A stretch of DNA of 64,000 bases from Methylomarinum sp. Ch1-1 (lineage in GTDB: Bacteria > Pseudomonadota > Gammaproteobacteria > Methylococcales > Methylomonadaceae), in the NCBI RefSeq assembly GCF_030717995.2, contig NZ_CP157743.1:3622501-3686500 (forward strand). Reading direction: 5' to 3'. Positions 38,127 to 47,800 of the stretch are shown piece after piece; position 1 is the first letter of the stretch, and every line of letters starts with the position of its first letter. The position numbers and the translations under genes are program-made. The notes beneath the pieces were generated by a model. The model was not told where the DNA came from, made no database searches, and saw only the letters and a list, made by a program, of their open reading frames with translations.

Positions 38127-41100
38127 TCAATTTTTACCGGCTTTTTTGGAACTGCTGGCGATATCCTGCAGCTCTTTCAGTAGCACCGTCACCTTCTCCA
38201 ACTCAATCACAGGCTCCGATTTGACCATTGCCAATAACTTACGATAACGCTGTATAGAATCTTCATAACAAGCAAGCCAGCTTTCCAGTTTGTCGGTCAT
38301 ACTATTATCCGGCTGCTGTAATGCCGACAGCGACAAAGCGCAACACACGGCATTGAATTCTTCTCGGCTGGTCCTGCGCGCCAAAGCTTGCCAGATCGTT
38401 CCTCCCGGCAACTGATAAATTTGTTCGCGCAACCACAACAGTTCCAAAGACTCTATCAGCTGAAAGAAAATTTGGCCGCATTCCTGTAACGTGCTGTTGC
38501 TATTTTTATGCAGCCAAATCACATTGAGAGATAAATACATCATATCCATCATGACGATATTCAACGCCAAACCGGCCGGCACCCCTTGTTGAATATAGTG
38601 ATCGACCTCTTGATCGATGCGTTGGTTAGACTGATCGGAGATAATCTCCGGCAGAGATTCTTTCAGCTGAGCAATGCCCTGTAGGTAGGATTTGACCTCC
38701 TCTTCGCCTTGCAAGCGATCGTCGATACTCAAGTACCATTGCATCGCTCTTTCCGCCAACTCCCTGAGGCGAGCATACAATTCTTCGACGACCTCATCGG
38801 CCAACTGTAATTGCAGATGTTGAATTTCCGACCACAACGCGTCGATGACAAAAATATGACAAACACGTTTATACACGGCGACAATCGCGCTGATCGAATA
38901 ACCGGTTTCATCGATCACCTGGAATGGGAACACGATACCCATCCGGTTAACCAAGGCATTGACCATGCAGTTGGCCACGATGCCCTGAGCCAGATAATGC
39001 TGTTGAATCTGATTGGGAAAATTTTGCCGCAACGGCTCCGGGAAATACGCACTTAATTCCTGTTGCAACAAGGCCTCATCCAAACTCGGCAGGTCGTCCA
39101 ATAATCGCTGTTTCAGCAACTGCTTGCTGTAGGCCAGTAGCACACTGATCTCCGGCCGGTACAAGCCTTTGCCCTTGCTCTGGCGATCAACCAACATCTC
39201 TTTGGAAGGAATGCCCTCTAGCGCCCTATTTAAATGGCCTTCTTTTTCCAAAATTTCAATCAACCATTGCACGCCCTGCAATTCGCCGACCGAAGTCCGC
39301 TCAATCATGCTGATCGCCCGATTCTGCAACGCATTATTGACCAACACCAATTCGGCGACGGCATCGGTCATGCTTTCGAGCTGCCGATTACGTTGTTTAA
39401 CGGTCAAATCGCCCTGAGCGACCAGACTATCCAACAGAATCTTGATATTGACCTCATGATCCGAACAATCGACGCCGGCCGAGTTATCGATCGAATCGGT
39501 ATTAATCAGGCCGCCTTTGCGCGCATATTCGATGCGTCCGGCTTGGGTGAAGCCCAAGTTTCCGCCCTCCGCCACCGCCTTGCAATTCAGCTCCCTGCCA
39601 TTAACCCGCACCGCATCGTTAGCCCTGTCTCCCACATCCCCGTTGCTTTCTCGACTCGCCTTAACAAAAGTGCCTATGCCGCCGTTCCATAACAAGTCCA
39701 CCGGCGCGCGCAGCAGACTCTTGATCAACTCATTCGGGGTCATACGATCGTGATTGATATTCAGGCGCTCTTTCATCGTCTCGCTCAATGGAATCGATTT
39801 TAACTGCCGCGAATAGACCCCTCCGCCCTTGGAAATCAAGTTCCGGTCATAATCGGACCAAGACGCCCCCGGCAAGGCGAACAGGCGTTTGCGCTCCTCG
39901 AAACTGACTTCCGGATCGGGATCGGGATCCAACAAGATATATTCATGGTCGAAGGCGCCAATCAGTTTGATTTGATCGGACAACAACATGCCATTGCCGA
40001 ATACATCACCAGCCATACCGCCGATGCCGATGACGCTAAACGGCTTCTTCATATACTTAATCGCCAAGCGATCGAAATGATGTTTGACCGATTCCCATGC
40101 TCCGCGAGCGGTAATACCCATCATCTTATGATCATAGCCATACGATCCGCCCGAGGCAAAGGCATCGCCGAGCCAAAAACCATATTGCTTGGACAAACCA
40201 TTAGCATAATCGGAGAAAGTAGCGGTCCCCTTGTCGGCGGCGACCACTAAATAAGTATCGTCATCGTCATAACAATTGACGGCATTGGGCTTAATAACCC
40301 GACCGTTTTGCAGATTGTCGGTCAAATCCAATAACCCCTTAATCAGAATCCGATAACAACTGACGACTTCCTGTTTACGCGCCTCCGCGGCCTCCAACTT
40401 ACCGAGGTTTTTAACGACGAAGCCGCCCTTTGCGCCGGTCGGTACGATCACCGCATTCTTGGTCATCTGCGCCTTCATCAAGCCCAACACTTCGGTGCGA
40501 AAATCCTCGCGGCGATCCGACCAGCGCAAGCCTCCGCGGGCTACCGGCCCCCCGCGCAGATGTATGCCTTCCATGCGCGGCGAATAAACAAAGATTTCGA
40601 AATAAGGCACCGGCTTCGGTATCTCGGCGACTGCCGAGGAGTCAAACTTGATCGCGAAATAAGGAATGCCCTGTTCATCGACCGGCGCCCTGAAATAGTT
40701 AGTGCGCACCGCCGCCTGGATCAGATTTAGATAACGGCGCAGTATCCGGTCTTCATCCAATGATTTAACCTGATCGATTTCCTTGCCTATCGCCGCATAA
40801 AGTTCGGCATTGCTGTCATCATCCTGCTGCAAAGCGGGGTCGAAACGCTGATTAAAGAAATTCACCAGCAGACGCACCACTTCGGGATTATTGGCCAATG
40901 TGGTTTCAACATAGGCTTGGCTGAAGGCGATGCTGATTTGGCGCAGATATAAATAAAAGGCGCGAAAGATATTCACTTGACGCCAACTGATGCCGGCCTT
41001 AATAATGAGCTGGTTAAAACCGTCATTTTCGCTTCTACCGAGCCAGCACTGCTCGAAGGCCTCCTGAAAACGCGGCTTCAGGCTTTCCAGATTCAGACTG

Positions 41101-42971
41101 CCGGTATCGGTATCGATGTGCAAGCCAAAATCATGCATCCACAATTCATCTTGGCAGGATTTTTTACGAATCTCATAAGGCCTTTCATCGCAGACCTTGA
41201 CCCCCATGTTTTCCAACATCGGCAAACTGCTGGACAAGGAAGCCTGTCCCTTGCTGAAGAGTTTGAAGCGCAAACTCTTATTACGCTTCGCGGTCAGCGG
41301 GCTGTACAACAGCGTTTCCACCTGAGCGCCGCTGCTTAGCAAATGCTCGAAACGTTCGATATCGAGTATAGCCGTACGACTGGACATCTCCTCGCGATAT
41401 GCCGCGGTAAAACTGTCTTGATAGTGTTCCAACAACTCGTTGGCCTTGGCTTCACCATGGTAGCCCAACAAGTCATGACGTAGATCATCCTTCCATTCCG
41501 TCAGCACCTCGATAATTTTCTGCTCGATATCCTTGACGTCATAGTCGATGCGACAACCGCTTTCGGTGCGAATAATGAAATGGATGCGGGCCAATATCGA
41601 TTCCGACAATTGGACGCTGAAATCGACGTTCTGAGCCTCGAATGTCTCCAATAAGATCCGTTGGATCTTCTTGCGCGATTCGGTGTGATAGCGCTCCCTG
41701 GGCACAAACACCAGCAGCGAAATAAAATGGCCATAGACATCGTGGCGAGCGAAGACCTTGATGCGCTGTCTTTCCTGTAATTGAATGACTGTGGCCGCAC
41801 ACTGAAACAGCTCTTCCGGTTCGGCCTGGAAAATTTCGTCCCTAGGCAAAGACTGCAAGATGAACATCAATGAACGGGCGCGATGAGAGCTCTTACGAAA
41901 GGCAAAGCGCTGCATGACATAGCTGATTTTATCCCTGACCATCGGAATGGCTTTTAACTCGGTCAGATAAGCCCTAGAGCTATAAAGTCCCAGAAAGCGC
42001 TTTTCTCCGTTCAACTCGCCGTCCGCGCCATATTGCTTAATGCCGATGTAATCCATAAACACCGGCCTATGCACCGTTGCCTTCGAAGTCGCCTTGGTAA
42101 CTAACAAGGGTTCGGCATTATTAATTTTGGCGAAGGCATCGGCGGAGATCGGCAACAAGCCGTTTTCCGGTAACTTGGCGATGCTGTCTCTGAGCACACC
42201 CAGGCCGCTATTGGCGACCGGCTTAAAACTCATTGCCCCCTCCTGTTGCACCAATTCATATTCCCGATAGCCCAGAAATACAAAGTGATCCTGACAAAGC
42301 CATTGTAAAAAAGCGATGATGTCGGCTCCGGCTTCAGATTCGGCCTGCTCGGCTGCGCTCAACGCGTTGATGACCTCCCGCATCTTGCTCAGGCAGGGTT
42401 GCCAGTCCTGAGTTGCCGCACGGACATCAATCAAAATATCCACTAATCGCCGACGCAGAAAATCCAATTGCGCCTGATCCACCTGTCGGTCAATTTCCAA
42501 GTGCAATAAACATTCACTAGAACTCGCTTGATCGGAAGTTTCGGCAAAGCCAACAAACTCGCCCCGCTCGTTCCTCAGCATGTTATAGACGGGATGAATG
42601 ACCAGATGGTTGGTCAAGCCCTGCTGATTGATTTCCATGCTGATCGATTGCAGCAGAAACGGCATATCTTCGATGACGATTTCGACGATAGTATGAGGGG
42701 ACTGCCAGCCATGATCCTCCAGCGTCGGATTGTAGACTTTGACCTTCTGCGTGCCGGCCTGGTACCGCAGCGCCATATTCCAGTGCGACAACACCGCCCC
42801 GTATAAATCAGCCACCTCGATAGTCTCCAGGTCATCAAACGGCACGGCCTCATAATATTGCTGGCAGAAGGCGATGAGCGTCGCCGCCAATTCGGCATCC
42901 AACTTCTCCCTGATATAACGGTTTAAATGATTGAAGACTTTTTCACTGACATTGTTTTCCATGGATTTCAC
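38127..42971 (-). CDS. gdhB: Giant NAD-specific glutamate dehydrogenase (L-GDH180 type)
   Basis: This oxidises glutamate to 2-oxoglutarate, feeding carbon into the TCA cycle. At 1614 aa it belongs to the about 180-kDa class known from Pseudomonas and Streptomyces. The N-terminal half carries ACT-like regulatory segments. The catalytic core, from about residue 800, has GGPVARGGLRWSDRREDFRT, MTKNAVIVPTGAKGGFV and a dinucleotide-binding region. Initiation is by GTG at 42971, or the ATG at 42962 three codons in. In relatives the enzyme is allosterically regulated. It is monocistronic with its own terminator. Confidence 0.95.
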   Translation of the reverse strand: MKSMENNVSEKVFNHLNRYIREKLDAELAATLIAFCQQYYEAVPFDDLETIEVADLYGAVLSHWNMALRYQAGTQKVKVYNPTLEDHGWQSPHTIVEIVIEDMPFLLQSISMEINQQGLTNHLVIHPVYNMLRNERGEFVGFAETSDQASSSECLLHLEIDRQVDQAQLDFLRRRLVDILIDVRAATQDWQPCLSKMREVINALSAAEQAESEAGADIIAFLQWLCQDHFVFLGYREYELVQQEGAMSFKPVANSGLGVLRDSIAKLPENGLLPISADAFAKINNAEPLLVTKATSKATVHRPVFMDYIGIKQYGADGELNGEKRFLGLYSSRAYLTELKAIPMVRDKISYVMQRFAFRKSSHRARSLMFILQSLPRDEIFQAEPEELFQCAATVIQLQERQRIKVFARHDVYGHFISLLVFVPRERYHTESRKKIQRILLETFEAQNVDFSVQLSESILARIHFIIRTESGCRIDYDVKDIEQKIIEVLTEWKDDLRHDLLGYHGEAKANELLEHYQDSFTAAYREEMSSRTAILDIERFEHLLSSGAQVETLLYSPLTAKRNKSLRFKLFSKGQASLSSSLPMLENMGVKVCDERPYEIRKKSCQDELWMHDFGLHIDTDTGSLNLESLKPRFQEAFEQCWLGRSENDGFNQLIIKAGISWRQVNIFRAFYLYLRQISIAFSQAYVETTLANNPEVVRLLVNFFNQRFDPALQQDDDSNAELYAAIGKEIDQVKSLDEDRILRRYLNLIQAAVRTNYFRAPVDEQGIPYFAIKFDSSAVAEIPKPVPYFEIFVYSPRMEGIHLRGGPVARGGLRWSDRREDFRTEVLGLMKAQMTKNAVIVPTGAKGGFVVKNLGKLEAAEARKQEVVSCYRILIKGLLDLTDNLQNGRVIKPNAVNCYDDDDTYLVVAADKGTATFSDYANGLSKQYGFWLGDAFASGGSYGYDHKMMGITARGAWESVKHHFDRLAIKYMKKPFSVIGIGGMAGDVFGNGMLLSDQIKLIGAFDHEYILLDPDPDPEVSFEERKRLFALPGASWSDYDRNLISKGGGVYSRQLKSIPLSETMKERLNINHDRMTPNELIKSLLRAPVDLLWNGGIGTFVKASRESNGDVGDRANDAVRVNGRELNCKAVAEGGNLGFTQAGRIEYARKGGLINTDSIDNSAGVDCSDHEVNIKILLDSLVAQGDLTVKQRNRQLESMTDAVAELVLVNNALQNRAISMIERTSVGELQGVQWLIEILEKEGHLNRALEGIPSKEMLVDRQSKGKGLYRPEISVLLAYSKQLLKQRLLDDLPSLDEALLQQELSAYFPEPLRQNFPNQIQQHYLAQGIVANCMVNALVNRMGIVFPFQVIDETGYSISAIVAVYKRVCHIFVIDALWSEIQHLQLQLADEVVEELYARLRELAERAMQWYLSIDDRLQGEEEVKSYLQGIAQLKESLPEIISDQSNQRIDQEVDHYIQQGVPAGLALNIVMMDMMYLSLNVIWLHKNSNSTLQECGQIFFQLIESLELLWLREQIYQLPGGTIWQALARRTSREEFNAVCCALSLSALQQPDNSMTDKLESWLACYEDSIQRYRKLLAMVKSEPVIELEKVTVLLKELQDIASSSKKAGKN

Positions 42972-43038
42972 TTAACTGCTGCGTTGCTTCCCACTCTAGC
43001 GGGGTCCGGCATAAATTTCCAGGCCCACGGTGGTAACT

Positions 43039-44172
43039 TCATCGTTTGATCGCCGATAAAATAACGAATTTTTTATTCGATGCGACCAGTCGACAGTTTC
43101 CGAATAACTTCTTCAGACTGATGTGATAAGCGAGATGGCGATTGCCAATGACGCGCAATTCCCCACCCTGATGCAATACCTTTCGCGACTGTTTGAACAT
43201 TTGCCAGGCGATATGATCACCGACGGCATGCTGCTGATGAAACGGCGGATTACAGACGATACAGTCGGCAGAATCGTCGTCTATGCCGCTCAGACAATCG
43301 GTCGTAATGAACTCGGCTTGGCGCTGTTGATCGAAAGCGGCGATGAAATTTTCCCGCGCCGACGCCACCGCCATGAAACTTTCATCAATGAAGCGTATGC
43401 AGGCGACCGGGTTTTGCCGAGCCAACATCAAACCGACGACGCCATTGCCGCAGCCGAGATCGATAAAATCGTTGTAATCCGTATTGTCCGGTAAATGTTG
43501 TAGCAACAAACGCGTGCCGATATCCAGACTATCGCGGGAAAAGACATTGGCATGATTGACCAGGGTAAAAGAACTGTTTTCCAGACGATACCTGACCGGA
43601 TAAGGATTGTCCTCGACCTTTCTGTCCGGCGCCGGTCTCGCATAAAGCAGCCTTGCCTTCTTTCTCGCCAATGAAGTCGTCACCGGGCCCACTAAACGGG
43701 CCATCAATTTCCACAGCGAAGGCGGCAGATTCTTGATCATGCCGGCGACGATCACCTGAGTCCGCTCATTCAGCCACGGTTGCAGATTGATTAACTGATA
43801 CTCCAACAAGGCCAAGGTCTTGGGCGCCTTGATCAGCAAATAATCGATGGGCTGCTCCGGCGCCTGTAGGCTGTTAAGCAGCGTCACGGAAGCTTGGCTC
43901 AAGCCGTTGCCATCCAAATTGCTGCGGGTGGCCTGCTGCGACAGCCAAGAATCCGATATCGCCAGCGGTCGGTAACGATGCAAGGCGACGGCTAAAGCGC
44001 CGAAGCTGTCGTTTAAAATGACGATATTGGCATCGTCCTCTAGTTTTTCCTCGGCCAGCTCATGCAACAGGTATTCATCGGCGGCGTCCCATGCCCGCAG
44101 CACATCATTGACCCGTATCGGCCAGCGCCGTAAGGTAAATTCGCCCTGCGGCGCCCGCATTAATGTTTCCAT
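43039..44172 (-). CDS. rlmG: 23S rRNA (guanine-1835-N2)-methyltransferase RlmG
   Basis: The 377-aa protein has the two tandem Rossmann-like domains of the RsmC/RlmG group. The N-terminal domain is degenerate; the C-terminal one has motif I FIDLGCGNGVVGL (about 239-251) and the catalytic NPPFHQQHAVGD (about 310-321). It aligns closely with E. coli RlmG through HNHANVFSR-type and NRHLAYH sequences. Divergent from the YlqF-like GTPase. Confidence 0.93.
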   Translation of the reverse strand: METLMRAPQGEFTLRRWPIRVNDVLRAWDAADEYLLHELAEEKLEDDANIVILNDSFGALAVALHRYRPLAISDSWLSQQATRSNLDGNGLSQASVTLLNSLQAPEQPIDYLLIKAPKTLALLEYQLINLQPWLNERTQVIVAGMIKNLPPSLWKLMARLVGPVTTSLARKKARLLYARPAPDRKVEDNPYPVRYRLENSSFTLVNHANVFSRDSLDIGTRLLLQHLPDNTDYNDFIDLGCGNGVVGLMLARQNPVACIRFIDESFMAVASARENFIAAFDQQRQAEFITTDCLSGIDDDSADCIVCNPPFHQQHAVGDHIAWQMFKQSRKVLHQGGELRVIGNRHLAYHISLKKLFGNCRLVASNKKFVILSAIKR

Positions 44173-44281
44173 GCCTACTCCAGGTTTGTACAGAGGCGCT
44201 ATTCTAACAAATCACGGGCCGATACAAGAGCGGGGGAAATACGTTAGAATGGTCAATTGTAAACAATTGTCACCCGAAATC

Positions 44282-45202
44282 ATGCAGATACAATGGTATC
44301 CGGGCCACATGCACAAGGCCAGCAAGGAAATCAAACAAGCCCTGCCGAAGATCGATTTGATCATAGAGGTGCTGGACGCACGCATTCCTTTCAGCAGTCA
44401 AAACCCGATGTTATCGACACTGCGCGGCGACAAACCCTGCATCCGCGTGCTGAACAAGCACGACTTGGCCGACCCGGATCGAACCCGGGAATGGCAGGAC
44501 TATCTGGAACAGGAACGCGGCGTCAAGACATTGGCCGCCACCAACCAGCAAGCGGACAAGATCAAGCAAATCATCGAGCTGTGCGGCAAGATGCTGCCGG
44601 AAAAAACCGCCGTGGGCAAGATCATACACACTATGATCATGGGCATACCGAATGTCGGCAAATCCACCCTGATCAACATACTGGCCGACCGAGTCATCGC
44701 CAAGACCGGTAACGAACCGGCCGTCACTAAACGCCAGCAACGCATCACCCTGCCCGGCAACATCGTTCTTTCCGATACCCCGGGCGTACTATGGCCCAAT
44801 GTCGAAAACAAAAACAGCGGTTATCGCTTAGCGGCCACCGGCGCAATCAAAGATACCGCGATCAGTCACGATGACGTCGCCTACTTCACCGCGGAATACT
44901 TGCTGGAAGCCTATCCCGACTTACTCAAACAGCGTTATCAAATAGAACAATTACCGGACAACGAAGCGGACTTAATGGAGACCATCGGCCGAAAACGCGG
45001 CTGTCTGCGCGCCGGCAAGCAGGTCGACCTGGATAAAACGGCAAAGATCTTGATAAATGAATTTCGCAACGGCACGCTCGGCCAGATCACGCTGGAAACC
45101 CCGGCGATGATGGAAGCCGAGCTCATCGAACTGGCGGCGATACGGGAAAAAAAAGCAGCCAAGAAGACGGCCAGAAAACAAAAATGGAAAGCCGCTCGAT
45201 AA
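44282..45202 (+). CDS. ylqF: Ribosome biogenesis GTPase YlqF/RbgA-type
   Basis: I use the ATG at 44282 (306 aa, MQIQWYPGHMHKASKEIK); the open frame extending to 44018 overlaps rlmG and adds no conserved sequence. The G motifs occur in the circularly permuted order G4 NKHDLAD, G5, G1 GIPNVGKST (about 121-129), G3 DTPGVLWP. In B. subtilis RbgA matures the 50S subunit; the gammaproteobacterial relative is less well studied. The C-terminal tail is Lys-rich (EKKAAKKTARKQKWKAAR), suiting RNA contact. Confidence 0.92.
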   Translation: MQIQWYPGHMHKASKEIKQALPKIDLIIEVLDARIPFSSQNPMLSTLRGDKPCIRVLNKHDLADPDRTREWQDYLEQERGVKTLAATNQQADKIKQIIELCGKMLPEKTAVGKIIHTMIMGIPNVGKSTLINILADRVIAKTGNEPAVTKRQQRITLPGNIVLSDTPGVLWPNVENKNSGYRLAATGAIKDTAISHDDVAYFTAEYLLEAYPDLLKQRYQIEQLPDNEADLMETIGRKRGCLRAGKQVDLDKTAKILINEFRNGTLGQITLETPAMMEAELIELAAIREKKAAKKTARKQKWKAAR

Positions 45203-45206
45203 ATAC

Positions 45207-45246
45207 AGCCGAGCCGGTGGATGCGCTCCACTTATCCACCCTACGA
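45207..45246 (+). repeat. Repeat C, uninterrupted copy
   Basis: GGTGGATGCGCTCCACTTAT then CCACCCTAC. GGTGGAT and ATCCACC form the stem. This copy documents the empty target site of the group II intron at 35807. Confidence 0.85.
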
Positions 45247-45307
45247 TTGGAGCGAGTAGTTATCGCTGACTATCAGTTACTTGCGGAATAAGTGTATGGG
45301 GCAAGGC

Positions 45308-45360
45308 AGATTTTGCAGGTAGAAAATTGCCTGTTTCAGACAGCCCGATAAATCAACAGG
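45308..45360 (-). repeat. Repeat E, copy 2 (inverted)
   Basis: The plus-strand sequence GCCTGTTTCAGACAGCCCGA followed by TAAATCAA is the reverse complement of the core of copy 1 at 33838. It sits just after repeat C. Confidence 0.6.
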
Positions 45361-45480
45361 CAACAACGGGGAAAATAACATGATGACAGCATTGCCAGTC
45401 CCTATACCTAGCGGCCTCAATTGCATCGCAAAATATTGACGTTCAACGTCGATATTGAAAAAATCGAACACGAGAGATCG

Positions 45481-45735
45481 ATGCAACCGGTACAGAAAAT
45501 ACTCAGTCGGATTCGTTGGGATGAACATTTAGCCGGCCATGATTTCAAGATCGGCTATTATGACCGAGTCGAACGGCGACTGATCGTCGTCCCCTTCAAG
45601 GAGATCATTTTCCCCAAGAACGAGCATTTTTCCTTCGAGGTGGTCGACCAAGAGGGACGAGTACATTCGGTACCCTATCACCGAGTCAAGGCCATTTATC
45701 AGGATGATCGCTTAATCTGGCATCGTGAACATTGA
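45481..45735 (+). CDS. DUF504 (UPF0248) family protein
   Basis: Taking the ATG at 45481 gives 84 aa (MQPVQKILSRIRWDEHL); a frame reaching back to a TTG at 45421 adds non-conserved residues. The motifs GYYDRVERRLIVVPFKEIIF, VPYHRVKAIYQDDRLIWHR match the DUF504 family, which is common in archaea and scattered in bacteria. The function is unknown. A possible RNA-related role is only speculation. Confidence 0.8.
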   Translation: MQPVQKILSRIRWDEHLAGHDFKIGYYDRVERRLIVVPFKEIIFPKNEHFSFEVVDQEGRVHSVPYHRVKAIYQDDRLIWHREH

Positions 45736-45760
45736 AGCATCTCCATCTGATTGAACAGCG

Positions 45761-46621
45761 GTGACTATCGTGAAAAATAAAGAAATTGCCGACAAACTGA
45801 ACGAAATAGGCGAATTGCTTGAACAACAAGGGGCCAATCCGTTTCGCTCGAACGCCTATCTGCGCGCCGCAAAAACCATCGCACAGTTAACGCGGCCTGC
45901 GACCGAAATCATCGATCACCAAGGGGTTGCCGGATTAATCGAACTGCCTGCAATCGGCGAAGGCATCGCGCGATCGATATATGAATACGTCGCCACCGGA
46001 CGCATGAGTCGACTGGAAAGCCTAAAGGCCGGCCACGACCCGATCGAATTGTTCGAACAGATTCCCGGCATCGGCCCAACGTTGGCGCATCGCCTGATCG
46101 AAGTATTGCATATCGACACGCTGGAAGCGCTGGAAGTCGCGGCGCATAATGGACGCTTGTCCGAAGTTCCCGGCTTCAGCGCCAATAAAGTCGAAATGGT
46201 GCAAGCTTGGCTGGACCATGTGTTCGGTTATCGTCGACCCGCGACAAAACGACAGGAAGCGATCGCCGAACCCGAAGTCGCGCTGTTGTTGCAAATCGAT
46301 TTTCTGTATCGCAAAAAAGCCGGCGCCGATGAGTTGCCTAAAATTGCGCCGAAACGCTTTAACCCGAGCAGCCAAGCCTGGCTGCCGATCATGCATGTGA
46401 CTAAAAAAGGCTGGCATTTTACCGCCTTATTTTCCAACACGCCGCGCGCCCATCAATTGCAAAAAACCGACGACTGGGTGGTGTTGTTTTTTTACGATGA
46501 CGAACATCATGAAGGCCAGCATACCGTGGTCACGGAAACGAAAGGCTCGCTGAAGGGACAAAGGGTGGTGCGAGGCCGAGAAGGTGAATGTCGGGACTAC
46601 TATGCGGGGCAGTCACGGTAA
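45761..46621 (+). CDS. Helix-hairpin-helix protein related to PolX N-terminus
   Basis: The 286-aa product begins like family X DNA polymerases: NKEIADKLNEIGELLEQQGANPFRSNAYLRAAKTI (an HHH_8 domain), then ELPAIGEGIARSIYEYVATG and QIPGIGPTLAHRLIE, two HhH motifs. The polymerase palm is absent; the C-terminal part (about 160-286) has alternating beta-strand-like segments ending in GRVV-like RVVRGREGECRDYYAG. It probably binds DNA, perhaps gapped DNA, but no catalytic site is evident. GTG start at 45761 or 45770. The last 22 bp are the left end of the duplicated segment. Confidence 0.75.
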   Translation: MTIVKNKEIADKLNEIGELLEQQGANPFRSNAYLRAAKTIAQLTRPATEIIDHQGVAGLIELPAIGEGIARSIYEYVATGRMSRLESLKAGHDPIELFEQIPGIGPTLAHRLIEVLHIDTLEALEVAAHNGRLSEVPGFSANKVEMVQAWLDHVFGYRRPATKRQEAIAEPEVALLLQIDFLYRKKAGADELPKIAPKRFNPSSQAWLPIMHVTKKGWHFTALFSNTPRAHQLQKTDDWVVLFFYDDEHHEGQHTVVTETKGSLKGQRVVRGREGECRDYYAGQSR

Positions 46622-46811
46622 TCACTAGTCCTAACGATAATTGATTTTATATAGCAATGACGATCTTGATTCAGCCGTTTGTAGACTTCAACGTTTCCTC
46701 TCTGAGTGATAGCAATGGAATATACTTGTCATTCAATTTAACCAGAGACGCTTGATTGCAAGACCTCACACGTACTAACACCGTCTTTTCATTCGCACTT
46801 GTTAGCCCTTT

Positions 46812-46958
46812 AAAAAAAGGGGACAGATTTATTTTTCATGTCTTCAGTTTCTTTTTGCGGCCTTCCCTTCCTCCTGCTCTCGATCCCCATTCCAATAATT
46901 TTTTCTATCTGATCGGTAAAACGACTGGTGCCGGTAAGCAGCTTTCGTTGAACAAAAA
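46812..46958 (-). pseudogene. Remnant resembling the C-terminal tail of a RAYT transposase, copy 1
   Basis: The minus frame reads RKLLTGTSRFTDQIEKIIGM, then ESRRKGRPQKE and MKNKSVPFF, resembling the C-terminus of REP-associated tyrosine transposases (Y1_Tnp), which usually ends in a charged helix and a GRPRK-type tail. Nothing upstream of it encodes the HuH/Tyr catalytic part. The flanking short repeat GGGGACAGATTTATTTTTCA encodes the last residues. The family assignment rests on my recognition and is moderate. Confidence 0.55.
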
Positions 46959-47102
46959 CCCAAAAGGGTCAAACCCAAAAGGGTCAGACACCTTTGAAAC
47001 CCTTTTGGATCCAGACACCTTTGGATCCGTATAACCCTCTGTTCTCTGCATGATATGGCCGACAAGGTTGCCTGAGCAGTATTAACGCCTACGCTGCCGC
47101 TT

Positions 47103-47557
47103 TTATTCATCTCTGGTAAATGCCGAGCGATGGAATTCCGCAGCTTCTGTCACTTCCTTCACGCCGCACTCTTGCAGTTCTGGTGCATCGCCACCGGCCA
47201 GCACTTCCAGCACAGCATGCCCCCCCCGGGAAAGCGACGTCAGATTGTAGCCGCCTTCGAGCACAAGCACGAGTCTGCCATCACAGTACTGGTCGGCGAT
47301 ACCCTGAACGATACTTGTGAGGACCTTGAATCCGTCATAGCTCAGGTTCATTGCCATATCATTGTGATGCGGATCGAAGCCAGCCGAAACCAGAACTAGG
47401 TCGGGTTCAAAATATTCGGCGGCGGGCAGCAATATCTCACGAAAAGCCTTTTCAAAAGCGATGTCACCGGCGGTTTCAGGTAACGGCACGTTAATGGTAT
47501 AGCCCTCGCCGAAGCCGGCACCCACTTCGTGCAGATGGCCGGAACCGGGATAGAAGG
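47103..47557 (-). pseudogene. Truncated HDAC-like gene (3' half)
   Basis: This segment reproduces codons from about 216 to 366 of the full-length gene at 50529 with near identity. It lacks the DWDAHHGNGT zinc-site motif and the HH pair, so it cannot be catalytic. The open frame extends upstream to 47765, reading through two short repeats (KNKSVPFFSLKNKSVPFFSF) and the RAYT-like tail, making a 220-aa chimera starting at a GTG. Confidence 0.85.
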
Positions 47558-47587
47558 AAAAAAAGGGGACAGATTTATTTTTCAAGG

Positions 47588-47737
47588 AAAAAAAGGGGAC
47601 AGATTTATTTTTCATGTCTTCAGCTTCTTTTTGCGGCCTTCCCTTCCTCCTGCTCTCGATCCCCATTCCAATAATTTTTTCTATCTGATCGGTAAAACGA
47701 CTGGTGCCGGTAAGCAGCTTTCGTTGAACAAAAACCC
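47588..47737 (-). pseudogene. Remnant resembling the C-terminal tail of a RAYT transposase, copy 2
   Basis: A second near-identical tail lies in the same orientation just upstream of the truncated HDAC, preceded by two further copies of GGGGACAGATTTATTTTTCA (47565-47584 and 47595-47614). It is in frame with the HDAC fragment. Confidence 0.55.
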
Positions 47738-47800
47738 AAAAGAAACCCCCAAAAGGGTCAGACACCTTAAAAAAAAGGGGACAAAAAAAGGGGACAGATT

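Larger units (their letters stand above)
46600..47557. repeat. Segmental duplication, copy 1 (lacks vapBC and HDAC 5' half)
   Basis: 46600-46810 matches 49400-49610 position for position (offset 2,800 bp, only a few substitutions). At 46811 it jumps to sequence matching 50253 onward and continues to 47557, where HDAC homology ends in TAGAAGG. Relative to copy 2 it lacks the 49611-50252 vapBC block. The junctions coincide with the short repeats GGGGACAGATTTATTTTTCA. Confidence 0.85.

Noticed and set aside
44018-44281. N-terminal extension of the YlqF-like GTPase
   Set aside because: It overlaps rlmG, is Ser/Arg-rich and lacks family similarity; the family starts near the ATG at 44282.
46622-46810. 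A tRNA or small RNA gene after the helix-hairpin-helix gene
   Set aside because: The sequence is duplicated at 49422-49610 but shows no cloverleaf, and no promoter-terminator pair of an sRNA was found.
46844-47110. Minus frames of 88 and 83 aa (also 50285-50536)
   Set aside because: They run through the RAYT-like tail in a different frame and through intergenic sequence; no start signal and no family.
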